Source of the DNA: Acidobacteriaceae bacterium
Lineage (GTDB): Bacteria; Acidobacteriota; Terriglobia; Bryobacterales; Bryobacteraceae
Length of the DNA: 64,000 bases
NCBI GenBank assembly: GCA_019240405.1
Contig: JAFAYL010000044.1
Span: 1-64,000 of the forward strand
Direction: 5' to 3'
A program made the translations under genes and the position numbers. The number at the start of each line of letters is the position of its first letter. The first letter of the stretch is position 1. The notes beneath the pieces are model-generated. The model did not search any database, was not told the origin of the DNA, and was given only the letters and a program-made list of their open reading frames with translations. Positions 39,933 through 49,559 of this stretch are shown in pieces.

Positions 39933-42230
39933 GTGACCACTCTCCCAAAAGACCCGGTTTGCGGAATGCAAGTGGATCCGGAGAAGGCTTCAGCTACAGC
40001 CGAGTTCGACGGCCGCACTTATTATTTCTGCTGCCCTCGCTGTCGGAGCAAATTTCAAAACCAACCAGGCGCGTACACGGGGAGCTCGCAAGCCCTCCCT
40101 TCAAGACCGCAAAAAGCCACCGGCGAATACACCTGCCCGATGCACCCCGAAGTTCGCCAGATCGGTCCCGGCCCTTGTCCCAAGTGCGGCATGGCTCTTG
40201 AGCCCGCTGGCATTCCCACCGGCGCCGCCGATCCCGAGCTCGCGGCCATGACGCGCCGCTTCTGGATCAGCGCGCTGCTTACCCTGCCGCTGCTCTCCCT
40301 GATGCTTCTTAATTTCCACGCTGCGCGCCCGTGGATCGAACTCGCTCTCGCCACACCTGTGGTTCTCTGGGGTGGCTGGCCCTTTTTCGAGCGAGGCTGG
40401 ACATCCATCCGAACCGGCAATCTGAATATGTTCACGTTAGTCGCTATGGGAACCGGCACTGCGTACCTCTTCAGCGTCTTCGCTGTTCTCTTCCCATCAA
40501 GCCTTCCCGCCGCCTTTCGCAATCAAGCCGGACAACTTCCCCTCTATTTCGAGCCCGCCGCAGTCATCACGGCTCTCGTGCTTCTTGGTCAAGTGCTCGA
40601 GCTTCGTGCCCGCGCGCGCACAAGCAGCGCGATCAAATCTCTGCTCTCCTTACTCCCGAGGACCGCGCGGCTCGTCGCGAGCTCTGCTGATCGAAACAGC
40701 CCTTTCCCGCAGGTCGTCGTTGAACGTGATATTCCAATCGAACAAATTCGAGCCGGAGACCGGCTTCGCGTTCGCCCCGGTGAAAAGATTCCTGTGGACG
40801 GCATTGTCCTCGAAGGAACCACCTCGGTTGATGAGTCTATGCTCACCGGCGAATCGATTCCCGTCGAGAAGCTCTCCGGGTCAAAAGTGATCGGCGGGAC
40901 CATCAATGGCACTGGAAGTTTCATCTTCGAAGCCGAGCGCGTCGGCAGCGACACGTTACTCAGCCAAATCGTTCGGCTTGTCGCAGAAGCGCAACGAACT
41001 CGTGCGCCCGTTCAACGCTTGGCCGATATCGTCGCATCCTATTTCGTGCCGGTTGTGGTGCTGGTGGCGATTATTACCTTCATCGCCTGGGCCATCTATG
41101 GTCCGGAGCCACGCTTGAGCCACGCTCTAGTCAACGCAATCGCGGTGCTGATCATCGCTTGCCCGTGTGCACTCGGACTCGCTACGCCAATGTCGGTCAT
41201 GGTCGCTACCGGACGCGGCGCAACCGCCGGAGTTCTGATCCGCAACGCCGAAGCGCTCGAGGTGCTTCACAAAATCGACACATTAGTCATTGACAAAACC
41301 GGCACACTGACCGAGGGCCGGCCAAAACTAACCACCGTCGAGATACTCAGCGACTTCTCCGAAACCGAGGTGCTGCGACTTGCCGCGAGCCTCGAACAAG
41401 CGAGCGAACATCCGTTAGCCGCGGCAATTGTGACAAGCACACGCGAGCGAGGCATCTCGCTCCAAAAGCCCGATAGCTTCAACTCCACCACGGGCCTCGG
41501 AGTAAGCGGGATTACCGGCAATCATTCCGTATTGATCGGCAATCGCAACCTGCTCGATGACTCGAACATCCCAACAGGAGAACTTGCATCCCGCGCCGAA
41601 ACTCTCAGAATTAGCGGTCAATCGGTCGTCTTTGTCGCCATCGACGGAAGACCCGCGGGCCTCCTTGGGATCGCAGATGCTGTCAAACCGTCGACATTCG
41701 AGGCCGTCTCACTGATTCATGAAGAGCAGGTCCGCATCTCCATGCTGACGGGCGATAACCCTGTCACGGCGCTTGCAGTCGCCAAACATCTCGCCATAGA
41801 TGATGTCCAACCGGAGAGCCTTCCCACCCAAAAGGCAACCTTCGTGAAGAAACTTCAATCCGAAGGTCACATCGTCGCTATGGCGGGCGACGGCATCAAT
41901 GACGCCCCCGCAATCGCGGCAGCCAACGTCGGAATCGCAATGGCAACCGGTACCGATATCGCCATTGAAAGCGCCGGCATCACTCTTCTGCACGGCGATC
42001 TGCGCGGCATCGCTCGTGCGCTCCGCCTGAGTCGCGCTACCATGCGCAACATCCGCCAGAATCTATTCTTTGCTTTCGTATACAACCTGCTAGGCGTGCC
42101 CATCGCAGCCGGAATTCTCTATCCCTTCTTCGGAATCCTGCTGAGCCCAATCATCGCGAGCGCCGCCATGACCTTCAGCTCCCTTTCGGTCATCACAAAC
42201 GCTCTCCGCCTGAGAAACGTCAAACTCTAA
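39933..42230 (+). CDS. copA: Heavy-metal P1B-type ATPase with N-terminal YHS and metal-binding domains
   Basis: 765-residue inner-membrane pump. It starts with a YHS domain (about 5-50: DPVCGMQV...[12 protein letters not shown]). A Cys/His-rich metal-binding segment follows (about 66-92: [22 protein letters not shown]). Eight membrane helices follow, with the metal-selective CPC motif (C410-P-C412) in [13 protein letters not shown]. The phosphorylated Asp is D454 in DKTGTLTEG, and the hinge is [12 protein letters not shown] plus His-rich start suggests Cu(I) or Ag(I) export. GTG start with weak ribosome site. No regulator or chaperone is adjacent. Confidence 0.95.
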   Translation: MTTLPKDPVCGMQVDPEKASATAEFDGRTYYFCCPRCRSKFQNQPGAYTGSSQALPSRPQKATGEYTCPMHPEVRQIGPGPCPKCGMALEPAGIPTGAADPELAAMTRRFWISALLTLPLLSLMLLNFHAARPWIELALATPVVLWGGWPFFERGWTSIRTGNLNMFTLVAMGTGTAYLFSVFAVLFPSSLPAAFRNQAGQLPLYFEPAAVITALVLLGQVLELRARARTSSAIKSLLSLLPRTARLVASSADRNSPFPQVVVERDIPIEQIRAGDRLRVRPGEKIPVDGIVLEGTTSVDESMLTGESIPVEKLSGSKVIGGTINGTGSFIFEAERVGSDTLLSQIVRLVAEAQRTRAPVQRLADIVASYFVPVVVLVAIITFIAWAIYGPEPRLSHALVNAIAVLIIACPCALGLATPMSVMVATGRGATAGVLIRNAEALEVLHKIDTLVIDKTGTLTEGRPKLTTVEILSDFSETEVLRLAASLEQASEHPLAAAIVTSTRERGISLQKPDSFNSTTGLGVSGITGNHSVLIGNRNLLDDSNIPTGELASRAETLRISGQSVVFVAIDGRPAGLLGIADAVKPSTFEAVSLIHEEQVRISMLTGDNPVTALAVAKHLAIDDVQPESLPTQKATFVKKLQSEGHIVAMAGDGINDAPAIAAANVGIAMATGTDIAIESAGITLLHGDLRGIARALRLSRATMRNIRQNLFFAFVYNLLGVPIAAGILYPFFGILLSPIIASAAMTFSSLSVITNALRLRNVKL

Positions 42231-42782
42231 TTATTTGTCCTGTTCCTGCTTACTCTCAAACGCGCGTATCGCCGAATCTAAAATCGCGACTGCCCGCTCG
42301 GGTCCGGCAATTCCCTTCACTTCGTCCTGTTTATCCGAGTTCTTGTTGTACAGCTCCAAAAACTCTTTCACCTGCTCAACAAATGAACGCTGAAGTTTTG
42401 AAACCGACTTCACCTCTCCATAGTCGAAGGAATCCACCGGAACCGCGACAAGCCGGTCGTTCTTTGATCGCTTTCCGTTCTCCGTCTGAACTATCTCGAC
42501 CACGCCGATTAGCCGGACCTGTAATATGCAACCGACGTGCGCGGGTTCATCCATCAGCACAATGACGTCAAGCGGATCTCCATCTTCACCCTCCGTGGAC
42601 GGAATAAATCCGAAATCAAATGGAAAGCTGAAGCCTTGCGGAAGCACGCGTGAAAGCGAAAACAATCCGGAGTCAGGCTCGTATTTGAATTTGTTTCTCC
42701 GCCCTTTCGGAGTCTCAATAATCGCCTTGCACTCTTTCGTTCTCTTGTTCAGTTCGTGCGGCAGCCTGCTGATGTCTTCCAT
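42231..42782 (-). CDS. ppa: Inorganic pyrophosphatase (family I-like)
   Basis: 183 residues. Hydrolyses pyrophosphate and so drives biosynthesis. The family signature DGDPLDVIVLMDEPA is intact, as are ETPKGRRNKFKYEPDSGLF and FGFIPSTEGED, and the C-terminal helix (EQVKEFLELYNK) is present. Its stop directly adjoins the ATPase stop (convergent, no gap). Confidence 0.95.
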   Translation of the reverse strand: MEDISRLPHELNKRTKECKAIIETPKGRRNKFKYEPDSGLFSLSRVLPQGFSFPFDFGFIPSTEGEDGDPLDVIVLMDEPAHVGCILQVRLIGVVEIVQTENGKRSKNDRLVAVPVDSFDYGEVKSVSKLQRSFVEQVKEFLELYNKNSDKQDEVKGIAGPERAVAILDSAIRAFESKQEQDK

Positions 42783-42818
42783 ATGCGTCTTGATTGTAGT
42801 CCCTTAATCCGACCTAAA

Positions 42819-43556
42819 ATGGTATCCATGCGGCCCAGGATGCTTGTTGCGCTGTGCTTCTTGTCCGCGGCATCATTCAGCCAAGAAGTGATGAACCCCA
42901 CCGGCCCGGATGCATCCTACGCGCCCTGCTTAGAAGGACAGAAAGGTTCGCGTTTTTACGAGAGTCCGATCCTTACATCGCCTGACGGCCTCTGGCGCGC
43001 ACGCGCCAGTGTCGAAGCTGAAGCTGATGGAAAGCGGGGTTGGTGCTCTAATACCTCGACACTTCTCGTTCAAGGTCCCGACCACAGCGACTATCGGCCG
43101 GTTTATGTAGAAAAACCGACGAGTGATTTGCTGGGCAACTCACTCAAGCTCATCGCCTGGTCGTCCCAAGGGCATCTTTTAGCCATAGCGAATTTGCAGT
43201 TCCAATACGGTTCCGATGTTGGTGGTTTTTCCCCGCTGATATATGACGCTGACCAGAACCGCGTAATCGAACCAGAGCTTGAGAAACTGTTCGCTGCAAA
43301 ATTCCACAAGAAAAATTGTGCTGTTAGCTTCGGTGAAGTGCTTGGGTTCGACTCACGAAGTCGCCTTCTTTTTGAAGCCGGCGATTGGTACGGATATGCG
43401 CCGGAAGAGGGCGAGCAGCCAGACCCGCAAACCCGCTGCCTCGGTTCGCCGGGCGTTTGGGCTCTCGATCTCCGCGCCAACTCCCTCGAGCTCGTCCGTT
43501 CCCTCGAAGATTCTACTGCGCAACCGCTTTCGGGTACTTCTCTTCCCGCTCACTGA
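42819..43556 (+). CDS. Secreted protein of unknown function
   Basis: 245 residues from ATG 42819; the earlier frame from 42756 overlaps the divergent ppa gene. A signal-like start (MLVALCFLSAASFSQ) leads to a mature domain with several Trp/Tyr-rich strands and five Cys. Phrases such as LLAIANLQFQYGSDVGGFSPLIYDADQNR suggest a beta-rich, possibly propeller-like fold. No family is recognised. The 3' end overlaps the ABC exporter gene by 44 bases on the other strand. Confidence 0.6.
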   Translation: MVSMRPRMLVALCFLSAASFSQEVMNPTGPDASYAPCLEGQKGSRFYESPILTSPDGLWRARASVEAEADGKRGWCSNTSTLLVQGPDHSDYRPVYVEKPTSDLLGNSLKLIAWSSQGHLLAIANLQFQYGSDVGGFSPLIYDADQNRVIEPELEKLFAAKFHKKNCAVSFGEVLGFDSRSRLLFEAGDWYGYAPEEGEQPDPQTRCLGSPGVWALDLRANSLELVRSLEDSTAQPLSGTSLPAH

Positions 43557-45552
43557 TTACGTGCCGCGAAGGCGTACTGGACTTTCCTTCCAGGAATTGG
43601 ACCCCAAACAATTTCTGATACGTCTCGCAGCTCGCGAGCAGCTCACGATGTGTTCCGATTGCCTCAATCCCGCCCTCGGCGAAAACCACCACCAGATCTG
43701 CATCTTTGACCGTTGAGAGCCGGTGAGCGACGATGAAGCACGTCCGCTCGCGAATGAGCTGCTTCATTCCAGCCTGAATCAGCCGCTCGTTCTCCGTGTC
43801 GAGGTGACTGGTTGCCTCGTCAAAGATGAGGATATTCGGATTACGGACAATCGCCCGCGCGATTCCTATCCTCTGCCGTTCGCCGCCCGAAAGCTTGGCG
43901 CCTCGCTCCCCGACCTGCGTTTCGTATGCGTGTTCGCATCTTTCAATAAAGCCTTCGGCTTGGGCCACTCGCGCCGCTCGTTCCACTTCTTCCGCCGCGA
44001 CCTCATTCCGCCCGTACGCAATGTTCTCGAAAATCGGACGGCAAAACAGATCCACCTCTTGGGGAACAACCGCGATCTGCTCCCGAAGGCTCTGCTGCGT
44101 TACATCTCGGATATCGATGCCGTTAATCAATACGCTGCCGTGCTGCGGGTCGTAAAGTCGCTGCAGCAAACTCATCAGCGTGCTCTTGCCCGTCCCGCTG
44201 GCGCCCAATAAGGCAACCTGACTGCCTCCGGGAACATAAAGGTTTGCGTCCTTTAAGATCCATCGATCGCTCGTTTCATACCGGAACCAAACATTGCGGA
44301 ACTCTATGGAATCTGCGCGACCGCGTAGCCTCTTCGCATGAGGCGCATCGCAGACGGTCGAACCTCGCTCGAGAATTTCAAAGAGCCGTTCGGCCCGAGA
44401 CAAATTGCGCCGCAGCTTAGGCAGAATGATCGAAAGCTGAGAGATAGGCCCGTACACCATATCTTGGAGAGCCATGAACATCACGTAGTCGCCGACCGTG
44501 CATCGCCGCGACAGAACAAAATACCCGCCTAGCGCAATCACGCTCACCCGCCCCGCAGTCGCGATCCATGTCTGAACGTTCTCAATCAGCGCCCAAACTC
44601 GCTCTCCCCGGTATTGCTTCACCCGCGCCAATCGCATCAGCTTGCGCTGCGTCGCCGCTTCGTGGTGTTCCCGGCCAAACTTCTTGACCACTCTCACATT
44701 GCTGGCGATGTCGTAAGATTCTTTGCTCACGGCTTCAAAGCCCAGGCTGACCTCGCGCTCGAGCTGATGCATTTGACGCCCCAGCCGCCCTACGGTCATG
44801 ACATACGCCGGCAGCGGCAAGAAGACGGCCATCGCAATATAGAGGTTCTTCGCCAAGAGCGCGACCATGACTCCCGCGAACACAAGAAGCGGCGGAACGA
44901 GGTTTTGGCCCAGAATCTCGTAGAGCACCACAAAAATCGCCGTGCCCCCCCGGTCGAGCGCTCCCACAACTTCTCCTGTATTTGCCTTTCCCTGCGACTC
45001 GGTATCCAGGCGCAGGAAATTCAGAAACGCCGCATTCTTAACCTCGTCTTCACAAAGCGATGCCGCATGATAGAGCCGGTAATTATAAAAGGACCGAAGG
45101 ACCCGTGTCGCCGCCGTGATCGCAAATATCCCTAGAGCGGATTGGAGGAGCGTCCGTATCGCTTCGCGGCCCGCGCCCCCAAGCGAGTGAACGATCTCAT
45201 CGATTAGCCGCCTGGCGATGAACGGCACCGCCAAATCAAGCAAAGCGGTAATCAGGATCAGCGCCGAAAGCCCGATGAGCGTCTTTCGGTGCCGCCCTAA
45301 TAGCGAAATGATCTTCCAGGCAAGCGACGCCTCACTTCCGCTCGGGACTTCCGCGGCTTGCACGACTTTTGGCACTTTCAAATAAAGTTGCGTAGGATTT
45401 TTCAACCTCTCAAAGGAACTACTTAGATCCTTCTTTGCGGTCTCAGCGCATTTCGCAAAAACGAACCCACTTTGGGCAAGTACCTGATTCCAAAAGCCTC
45501 GGTCCACCACAGTTCGTTTCGCAAAACGCGCATCCCTGGGTTCGTTTCGCAA
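43513..45552 (-). CDS. ABC exporter, fused membrane and ATPase domains
   Basis: Up to 679 residues. A type-I exporter membrane domain with six helices (about residues 75-370) and a nucleotide-binding domain (about 430-640): Walker A LLGASGTGKST, signature LSGGERQRIGIARAI, Walker B ILIFDEATSHLD and the H-loop IVAHRLST. The family includes lipid and drug exporters. The first 60 residues in the long frame are not typical, and the leader overlaps a repeat-rich region (45451-45554), so the true start may be downstream; no clear ATG with a ribosome site is seen. Substrate unknown. Confidence 0.88.
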   Translation of the reverse strand: MRNEPRDARFAKRTVVDRGFWNQVLAQSGFVFAKCAETAKKDLSSSFERLKNPTQLYLKVPKVVQAAEVPSGSEASLAWKIISLLGRHRKTLIGLSALILITALLDLAVPFIARRLIDEIVHSLGGAGREAIRTLLQSALGIFAITAATRVLRSFYNYRLYHAASLCEDEVKNAAFLNFLRLDTESQGKANTGEVVGALDRGGTAIFVVLYEILGQNLVPPLLVFAGVMVALLAKNLYIAMAVFLPLPAYVMTVGRLGRQMHQLEREVSLGFEAVSKESYDIASNVRVVKKFGREHHEAATQRKLMRLARVKQYRGERVWALIENVQTWIATAGRVSVIALGGYFVLSRRCTVGDYVMFMALQDMVYGPISQLSIILPKLRRNLSRAERLFEILERGSTVCDAPHAKRLRGRADSIEFRNVWFRYETSDRWILKDANLYVPGGSQVALLGASGTGKSTLMSLLQRLYDPQHGSVLINGIDIRDVTQQSLREQIAVVPQEVDLFCRPIFENIAYGRNEVAAEEVERAARVAQAEGFIERCEHAYETQVGERGAKLSGGERQRIGIARAIVRNPNILIFDEATSHLDTENERLIQAGMKQLIRERTCFIVAHRLSTVKDADLVVVFAEGGIEAIGTHRELLASCETYQKLFGVQFLEGKSSTPSRHVISEREEKYPKAVAQ

Positions 45553-45554
45553 AA
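45451..45554. repeat. Three TTTCGCAAAA repeats upstream of yceD
   Basis: TTTCGCAAAA occurs at 45451-45460, 45517-45526 and 45545-45554. The last two extend left to GTTCGTTTCGCAAAA and the first extends right into ACGAACC, the reverse complement of GGTTCGT. They lie between the divergent ABC exporter and yceD. A protein-binding site cluster or decayed repeat is possible. Confidence 0.5.
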
Positions 45555-45625
45555 TGGACTGCTATACTTGGGTTTTGTCAGCCGGAACGTTTGGCCGACT
45601 CCCCATCGGTCGCCGGAGGATAGGA

Positions 45626-46165
45626 ATGTTCATCAGCCTCCAGGAACTGCAACTTCGTACCGTCCGTTTTAAAGTTGATATCCCCCAAGGCGAAATCGAG
45701 TACGACAACAACATCACGCAGAAATCCACGCTTCACGCCGAAGGAACTGCACAGTTGCTGAATCACTCGCTCGGCGAGATTCGGGTCTGGGGAAAGCTTG
45801 CGGTTACGGGCGAAGCGCTCTGCGATCGTTGCCTCGAATCGGCCACTTTTCCGATCGACAAGACCTTCGATCTCGTTTACATGCCTGCCGATGAGGCGTC
45901 ATCCGCTTCGGAGAACGAGGTGGATGAGGCGGGGATTGAGGTCGGCTACTACGAAGGCGGGGGTCTGCCTCTGAACGATGTTCTTCGTGAGGTCGTTCTT
46001 TTGGCGCTTCCGATGCAACTCGTCTGCAGCGAGGCCTGCAAAGGAATCTGCCCCGCTTGCGGCGGAAACCGTAACCAGCGCGATTGCGATTGCCATGCTG
46101 AGGCGATGGACGATCGCTGGAGTAAACTGAAGAATTTTCGGGCCGAAGTCGGTCCGCGCAACTGA
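45626..46165 (+). CDS. yceD: YceD/DUF177 family protein
   Basis: 179 residues from ATG 45626, preceded by GGAGGATAGGA. The family landmark is a metal-binding-like Cys cluster: CDRCLESATFPI in the middle and CSEACKGICPACGGNRNQRDCDC near the C-terminus. DUF177 proteins are coded just before rpmF and plsX in many bacteria, as here; in plants and E. coli the family is linked to 23S rRNA processing. The longer frame from 45554 lies in the repeat region and is not favoured. Confidence 0.9.
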   Translation: MFISLQELQLRTVRFKVDIPQGEIEYDNNITQKSTLHAEGTAQLLNHSLGEIRVWGKLAVTGEALCDRCLESATFPIDKTFDLVYMPADEASSASENEVDEAGIEVGYYEGGGLPLNDVLREVVLLALPMQLVCSEACKGICPACGGNRNQRDCDCHAEAMDDRWSKLKNFRAEVGPRN

Positions 46166-46216
46166 ACGGCTTGCCGCTCGGAGCCGTAACCATCATATTG
46201 AGAGACTAGAAAGAGT

Positions 46217-46399
46217 ATGCCGAATCCAAAACGTCGACATTCGAAGCGCCGGACCTCCACCCGCCGCGCCCATGACGCACTGCGAATCCCGCACCTTGCT
46301 GAGTGCCCCAACTGCCACGAAAAGGTGCTTCCGCACCGGGTCTGCCCGCACTGCGGCAAGTACAAAGGCCGCGAAGTGCTTGAGGTAGTCGAAAGCTAG
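46217..46399 (+). CDS. rpmF: 50S ribosomal protein L32
   Basis: 60 residues beginning [22 protein letters not shown], the signature N-terminus of L32, followed by a zinc-type Cys ribbon ([26 protein letters not shown]). It is part of the large ribosomal subunit. Located between yceD and plsX, the usual order. Confidence 0.97.
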   Translation: MPNPKRRHSKRRTSTRRAHDALRIPHLAECPNCHEKVLPHRVCPHCGKYKGREVLEVVES

Positions 46400-46419
46400 A
46401 AGTTAAGAACACCCGCGAC

Positions 46420-47439
46420 ATGGTGACCATAGCCCTCGACGCGATGGGAAGCGATCACTTCCCGAAGCCCGAAGTCGAAGGCGCGCTCCAGGCAGCAAAG
46501 GCGTTTGGAGTAAAAGTGATTCTCGTTGGACGCGAGGACATCGTCTGCAGAGAGTTAGATCGCCATCCGGGCTGGAAGGCGCTCCCCATTGAGTTTAGGC
46601 ATGCCAGCCAGCAGATCACTATGGAGGAAACCGCTGGAAAAGCCGTCCGAGCTAAGAAAGATAGCTCGATTCGCGTATCCTCCCGGCTCGTGCGCGAAGG
46701 AGTGGCACAGGGCCTCGTCTCTGCCGGTAATACCGGCGCTGTAATGGCAACAGCAAAGCTGGTTCAAGGCATGCTTCCCGGTGTCGATCGCCCGGCTCTC
46801 GCCTCCGCCTTCCCGACCCTCGGCGGTACGCCCGCTGTCATGATCGACGTCGGCGCAAATGTCGATTGCAGTCCCAAGATGCTCGCTCAATTCGCCGTTA
46901 TGGGCAACATCTATTCCCGAGTCATATTTCGCACTCGCGAGCCGCGAGTCGGTTTGCTTTCCATCGGCGAAGAAGAACATAAGGGCAACGCGCTCACGCA
47001 CGAGTCTCTTCCGCTGCTCAAAAGCCTGAAGCATCTAAACTTCATCGGGAACGTAGAAGGTCGCGACGTCTATACCGGCTTTGTCGACGTTATCGTCTGC
47101 GACGGTTTCGTCGGAAATGTCGCCCTAAAAGTAAGCGAGGGCTTGGTCGACGTTGTCCGCCAGCTTCTCAAACAATCTCTCAAAACGAGCATCACTCGAA
47201 AGGTCGGCGCCTATCTCGCGCAGGGCGCTTTCAACGAATTCAAGAAGCGGGTCGACTATTCCGAGTACGGTGGCGCGCCGCTGCTCGGCCTGAACGGCAT
47301 TTGCGTCATTTGCCACGGCCGTTCGAACGCTAAAGCCATCAAAAACGCGATTCGGGTCGCAAAAGAGTTCGCGGAAGGCAAAATCAACGAGCGAATCGCA
47401 ACGGAACTCGACGACTGGGCATCAGCACAAGCAGGGTAG
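46420..47439 (+). CDS. plsX: Phosphate acyltransferase PlsX
   Basis: 339 residues. Makes acyl-phosphate from acyl-ACP for phospholipid synthesis at the membrane surface. Family motifs: [91 protein letters not shown] and the C-terminal [14 protein letters not shown]. It lies 20 bases after rpmF, so the yceD-rpmF-plsX order is likely an operon that couples lipid and ribosome synthesis. The genes fabH/fabD that often follow are replaced by a dsbD-like gene. Confidence 0.96.
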   Translation: MVTIALDAMGSDHFPKPEVEGALQAAKAFGVKVILVGREDIVCRELDRHPGWKALPIEFRHASQQITMEETAGKAVRAKKDSSIRVSSRLVREGVAQGLVSAGNTGAVMATAKLVQGMLPGVDRPALASAFPTLGGTPAVMIDVGANVDCSPKMLAQFAVMGNIYSRVIFRTREPRVGLLSIGEEEHKGNALTHESLPLLKSLKHLNFIGNVEGRDVYTGFVDVIVCDGFVGNVALKVSEGLVDVVRQLLKQSLKTSITRKVGAYLAQGAFNEFKKRVDYSEYGGAPLLGLNGICVICHGRSNAKAIKNAIRVAKEFAEGKINERIATELDDWASAQAG

Positions 47440-47445
47440 TCCTTT

Positions 47446-49371
47446 ATGCGTCTTTACCTTCGTCTTTTGGGACTGTGCGCGTTAAGTGTTACCTGGCTTT
47501 TTGCCGCGAAAGAAGATCCAATTCAATGGAATCTCGCGCCCGCGGACGGAAAAGCTGAAATCGCGCGCGGCGCAAAAAAATATTTCGATCTAAAAGCGAC
47601 CATCCAGCCGGGTTGGCACCTGTACTCGCCCACGACGCCGCCCGGCGGCCCGATCATCACAAAAATCAAGCTCAGCGAAAATTCGGCAATCGCCGGATAT
47701 CACGTCTACCGCCCGCAACCCGTCCGTAAACTGGATCCCAATTTTCAGCTCGATACCGAAACGTACACTGGAAGCGCAACATTCCTCATCGAAGCCGAAA
47801 TCAGTAAATCTGCAACGGGCAAATCAACCGTCGAGGCGATTGCGCGTTATCAGGCGTGTTCCGAAACCAAGTGTCTCAATCCGGTTCAGAAGACTGCTGT
47901 CACAGACGTGAGCTTCAGCCCCACAGCGACGATACCTGATTTCACAATCCCCTCCGGTTACGCAATGGTCGGAGCTCCCCAGTCTTTACCTTCATCAACG
48001 CCTCGACCGGCCCAGGAGCGAAGTGAGGCTTCATTACCTTTCCTTCTCGCCGCTTTCGGCTTCGGTCTTGCAGCTCTGTTCACGCCGTGTGTCTTCCCCA
48101 TGATCCCGATCACGGTCTCATTCTTTTTGAATCAGAGCAGCTCGGCTGATCCGGCAAGTAGAGAAAGCGGCTGGAAGCAAGCTCTCGTGTTTTGCCTCGG
48201 CATCATCGTTTTGTTCACCGCGCTCGGATTCTTGGTAACCGCCATTGCCGGACCATTCGGGGTCGTACAGCTCGGCTCGAGTCCTTGGGTGAACGGTTTC
48301 ATCGCCATCGTGTTTTGCATTTTCGGCCTCAGCCTCCTGGGTGCCTTTGAGTTGCATCTTCCATCAGGTGTGCTCACGAAACTTGACCAGGCTTCGCGCG
48401 GCGGAGGGTACGCCGGCACGCTGCTGATGGGCCTGACGTTTTCTCTCACGTCGTTCGCTTGCATCGGCCCCATCGTCGGCCCACTTTTGATCGCGACCGT
48501 CCAATCAAAAGGAGCCCTGCCCGTACTCGGAATGCTGGTCTTCGCAACCGGATTAGCCGCGCCTTTCTTCTTTCTAGCCCTTTTCCCTTCCTATTTGAAT
48601 CGGCTTCCCCGGAGTGGAGGCTGGATGGCGCGCGTGAAAATCGTGCTCGGCTTCATCGTTCTCGCCGTGATGCTGAAGTATCTCAGCAACATCGACCAAG
48701 TTCTTCAATTACATCTGCTGACGCGCGATCGTTTTCTTGCTGCCTGGATCGTGCTCTTCGCCTTGCCTGGCCTCTATCTGTTGGGATTGCTCCGCATGGA
48801 GGGAATCAAGAGCGATGAGCCGCTCGGTGTCGCGCGCGCGCTCGTCGCTGCCGCGTTTTTGATCTTTTCGATCAGCTTGGTCCCAGGTTTATTCGGCGGC
48901 CATCTTGGCGATCTCGATGCCTTCGTTCCCGAAGCATCAGGCAGCATTTTCGGCGGCCCCTCGGCGCAGACCGAAGCCGCTCCTGCCAACTACTATAAAA
49001 ACCAACTGGACTCCGCCCTCGCGGTAGCTCGCCAGCAAAACAAGCTCCTCCTCCTCAATTTCACCGGCTATGCCTGCACCAATTGCCATTGGATGAAGGC
49101 CAACATGTTCCCCCGCCCCGAGATCCAGTCGGCGCTCAAAGATCTCATCATCGTCGATCTTTACACTGACGGCACAGATGAGGAATCGGCAAAGAATCAG
49201 AAGCTCGAAGATCAGAAATTCGGAACAGCCTCGATTCCGTTCTATGCCATTGTGGACGCCGATCAAAACGTAATCGCGACGTTCCCGCAACTAACTCGCA
49301 ATCCACGCGAATTTCTAAGCTTTCTCGAGAGCAAGCCAGGGGCAAAGTCACAGACCGCGATGTTACGCTGA
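47446..49371 (+). CDS. dsbD: Thiol:disulfide interchange protein (DsbD-like)
   Basis: 641 residues, close to the DsbD length. A signal peptide leads to an N-terminal periplasmic immunoglobulin-like domain with one visible Cys pair (YQACSETKCLN near 143-152). Eight membrane helices follow with conserved membrane Cys in LFTPCVFPMIPI and TSFACIGPIVGPL. The C-terminal thioredoxin-like domain has CTNCHWMK. It carries reducing power from the cytosol to periplasmic thioredoxin-like proteins. It lies 6 bases after plsX and may be cotranscribed. Confidence 0.93.
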   Translation: MRLYLRLLGLCALSVTWLFAAKEDPIQWNLAPADGKAEIARGAKKYFDLKATIQPGWHLYSPTTPPGGPIITKIKLSENSAIAGYHVYRPQPVRKLDPNFQLDTETYTGSATFLIEAEISKSATGKSTVEAIARYQACSETKCLNPVQKTAVTDVSFSPTATIPDFTIPSGYAMVGAPQSLPSSTPRPAQERSEASLPFLLAAFGFGLAALFTPCVFPMIPITVSFFLNQSSSADPASRESGWKQALVFCLGIIVLFTALGFLVTAIAGPFGVVQLGSSPWVNGFIAIVFCIFGLSLLGAFELHLPSGVLTKLDQASRGGGYAGTLLMGLTFSLTSFACIGPIVGPLLIATVQSKGALPVLGMLVFATGLAAPFFFLALFPSYLNRLPRSGGWMARVKIVLGFIVLAVMLKYLSNIDQVLQLHLLTRDRFLAAWIVLFALPGLYLLGLLRMEGIKSDEPLGVARALVAAAFLIFSISLVPGLFGGHLGDLDAFVPEASGSIFGGPSAQTEAAPANYYKNQLDSALAVARQQNKLLLLNFTGYACTNCHWMKANMFPRPEIQSALKDLIIVDLYTDGTDEESAKNQKLEDQKFGTASIPFYAIVDADQNVIATFPQLTRNPREFLSFLESKPGAKSQTAMLR

Positions 49372-49392
49372 GAAAGCATTCCTCCAGATGAT

Positions 49393-49479
49393 GCGGATGT
49401 GGCGGAATTGGCAGACGCACTGGACTTAGGATCCAGCGGGCGCAAGCCCGTGAGAGTTCAAGTCTCTCCATCCGCACCA
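49393..49479 (+). tRNA. tRNA-Leu (anticodon UAG)
   Basis: 87 bases including encoded CCA. The acceptor stem GCGGATG pairs with CATCCGC (49469-49475), the anticodon loop CTTAGGA lies in stem CTGGA/TCCAG with anticodon TAG, and a long variable arm (GCGGGCGCAAGCCCGT) is typical of class II tRNA-Leu. The T arm has GTTCAAG. It reads CUA codons. It stands between dsbD and a DD-peptidase gene. Confidence 0.97.
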
Positions 49480-49559
49480 AAATTTAAGCAGACCGGCATC
49501 GATGTATATCATTGTGGCTCGTCTCAGCGGCGATACGATTTAGCGCGGCAATTTCGCTG

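Noticed and set aside
46166-46187. ACGGCT/AGCCGT hairpin after yceD as a terminator
   Set aside because: Six-base stem with no T run; more likely readthrough into rpmF.
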